A stretch of 58,743 nucleotides of DNA from Eubacterium sp. (GTDB lineage: Bacteria; Bacillota_A; Clostridia; Lachnospirales; Lachnospiraceae), in the NCBI GenBank assembly GCA_017475785.1, contig JAFVEX010000188.1:1-58743 (forward strand), written 5' to 3'. A program made the position numbers and the translations under genes. The notes below the pieces were generated by a model, which saw only the letters and a program-made list of their open reading frames with translations, had not been told where the DNA came from and did not search any database. The stretch's first letter is position 1; every line of letters begins with the position of its first letter. Shown piece after piece: positions 58,236 through 58,743 of the stretch.

Positions 58236-58414
58236 ACGACATCCATGTGGCTGAACACCGATACAAAATCCGTAAAGGCCGCGCGATTCGTAGAATCACC
58301 CCGGAGGCCGTTTGGCTGATACGGCACCTTGGTGGTATCCCCGTTTCGCTGCTCGTATCTCCAGAGGCAGAACGCGCCTCGTTCCTTCAATTCCTGTGGC
58401 AATTTTTCATACAT
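58214..58414 (-). pseudogene. N-terminal remnant of a mobile-element primase
   Basis: The frame starts MYEKLPQELKERGAFCLWRY and continues TTKVPYQPNGLRGDSTN, which matches the N-terminus of phage- and plasmid-type primases (VirE/P4-like). It then runs into recombinase-derived sequence in the wrong frame and stops after 66 residues. AAGGAAGG lies before the ATG at 58414, and that ATG overlaps the stop of the small ORF upstream, as in intact elements with coupled genes. Confidence 0.75.
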
Positions 58415-58583
58415 GTCTGGTTCCTTCCTTTCCGAGGGAGTTTCGCTTCTCACACTTACCACTGGAGATGAGCCATCCGGTTTGACGAACGATTTCTGAA
58501 AAAATTTGATTCCCTTCATCTGGTAGCCTCGGCAAAGCGTGCAATCTGACGGTTTTCAAAAGTTTTTCTTCCTCTACTCCCAT
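58407..58583 (-). CDS. 58-residue ORF coupled to the primase remnant
   Basis: The peptide begins MGVEEEKLLKTVRLHALPRL and has a strong GGGGAGGGGG ribosome binding site 13 bases before the ATG. Its stop codon overlaps the start of the primase remnant. It is charged, without membrane segment or metal motif, and I do not recognise it. It is probably an accessory gene of the lost integrative element. Confidence 0.6.
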   Translation of the reverse strand: MGVEEEKLLKTVRLHALPRLPDEGNQIFSEIVRQTGWLISSGKCEKRNSLGKEGTRHV

Positions 58584-58626
58584 GCCAAAAAATCACCCCC
58601 TCCCCGAAAGATGAAATGCGGGCATG

Positions 58627-58654
58627 AAAAAAGCCTCCGGAAATCTCCGAAGGC
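58627..58654 (-). terminator. Terminator upstream of the element remnant
   Basis: A perfect 9-bp stem (GCCTTCGGA with TCCGGAGGC, one G-T pair) with a 4-base loop is followed by six T on the minus strand. No minus-strand gene precedes it inside the window, so it ends either a short RNA or a transcript from outside. Confidence 0.75.
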
Positions 58655-58729
58655 AGTAGATTTATTCACATTTTCGTGATATACTGGATTGTAATGAACT
58701 GAACAATCGATTCTGATAAGGAGGGCGTT

Positions 58730-58743
58730 ATGGCCGTAACTTA
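58730..58743 (+). CDS. Start of a probable XRE-type regulator, cut by the window end
   Basis: Only the codons for MAVT and part of the next are visible, behind an excellent AAGGAGGG site. Small Cro/C1-type regulators of Lachnospiraceae mobile elements often begin MAVTY or MAVSY, so this is a guess supported by the context of an integrative element. Confidence 0.4.

Overview
The window looks like chromosomal DNA of a strictly anaerobic gut-type member of the Lachnospiraceae (Bacillota, Clostridia). The evidence is a class III (oxygen-sensitive) ribonucleotide reductase with its activase, Gram-positive sigma-A promoters and purine-rich ribosome binding sites, a CIRCE/HrcA operator, lipoproteins, a membrane-tethered sigma factor and an AAA-ATPase-like gene of the kind common in Clostridia. 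Taxonomy is inferred from gene content only; no rRNA or tRNA gene was seen.

Layout. 1-823: 3'-truncated AAA-ATPase-like gene. 1019-5503: nrdD and nrdG on opposite strands, flanking a secreted C39-like peptidase gene that is split by a frameshift in a run of eight G. 5633-9832: a SWIM-SNF2 helicase followed by the remnant of a MATE transporter, bounded by a 34-bp inverted repeat. 9932-11200: a CIRCE-controlled CbpA/DnaJ-like co-chaperone. 11273-14834: a sigma factor fused to a transmembrane region, coupled to a membrane polysaccharide deacetylase. 15066-15575: a DUF2798 membrane protein behind a leader terminator.

15661-35757 is the most unusual part: fourteen genes on the minus strand with short gaps. 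In transcription order they encode a long coiled-coil protein, a small protein that looks ESCRT-III-like (basic front, acidic tail), a Vps4-like AAA+ ATPase with an MIT-like N-terminus, a degenerate AAA+ protein, a HerA/DptH-like ATPase, three paralogous single-pass membrane proteins plus one polytopic membrane protein that share a short cytoplasmic N-terminal KRT-[LI]-H motif, a large unrecognised coiled-coil protein, a divergent Hsp70, another coiled-coil protein, a zinc-ribbon protein and a two-TM protein. I read this as an undescribed ATPase/chaperone machine acting at the membrane, with the KRT-H motif as a possible docking tag. Upstream on the same strand lie a TIR-TM-beta-propeller protein, a Sel1-Rossmann-RyR-like protein, a small lipoprotein and a transglutaminase-like protein that has lost its catalytic Cys and His. 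These signalling and conflict-type genes may belong functionally with the cluster, but terminators separate them from it.

44741-54451: a complete sugar or polyol (probably inositol-like) catabolic operon, with ABC importer (binding protein, ATPase, permease), three Gfo/Idh/MocA dehydrogenases and a zinc alcohol dehydrogenase. It is transcribed away from a GntR-LacI hybrid (AraR-type) regulator, and the intergenic region holds twin palindromic operator-like boxes. 54438-57873: a lipoprotein metallopeptidase and a divergent secreted L-type lectin-like protein. 57981-58743: the scar of an integrative element, with primase N-terminus joined to a serine recombinase C-terminus, a small coupled ORF, and the first codons of a probable XRE regulator running off the end.
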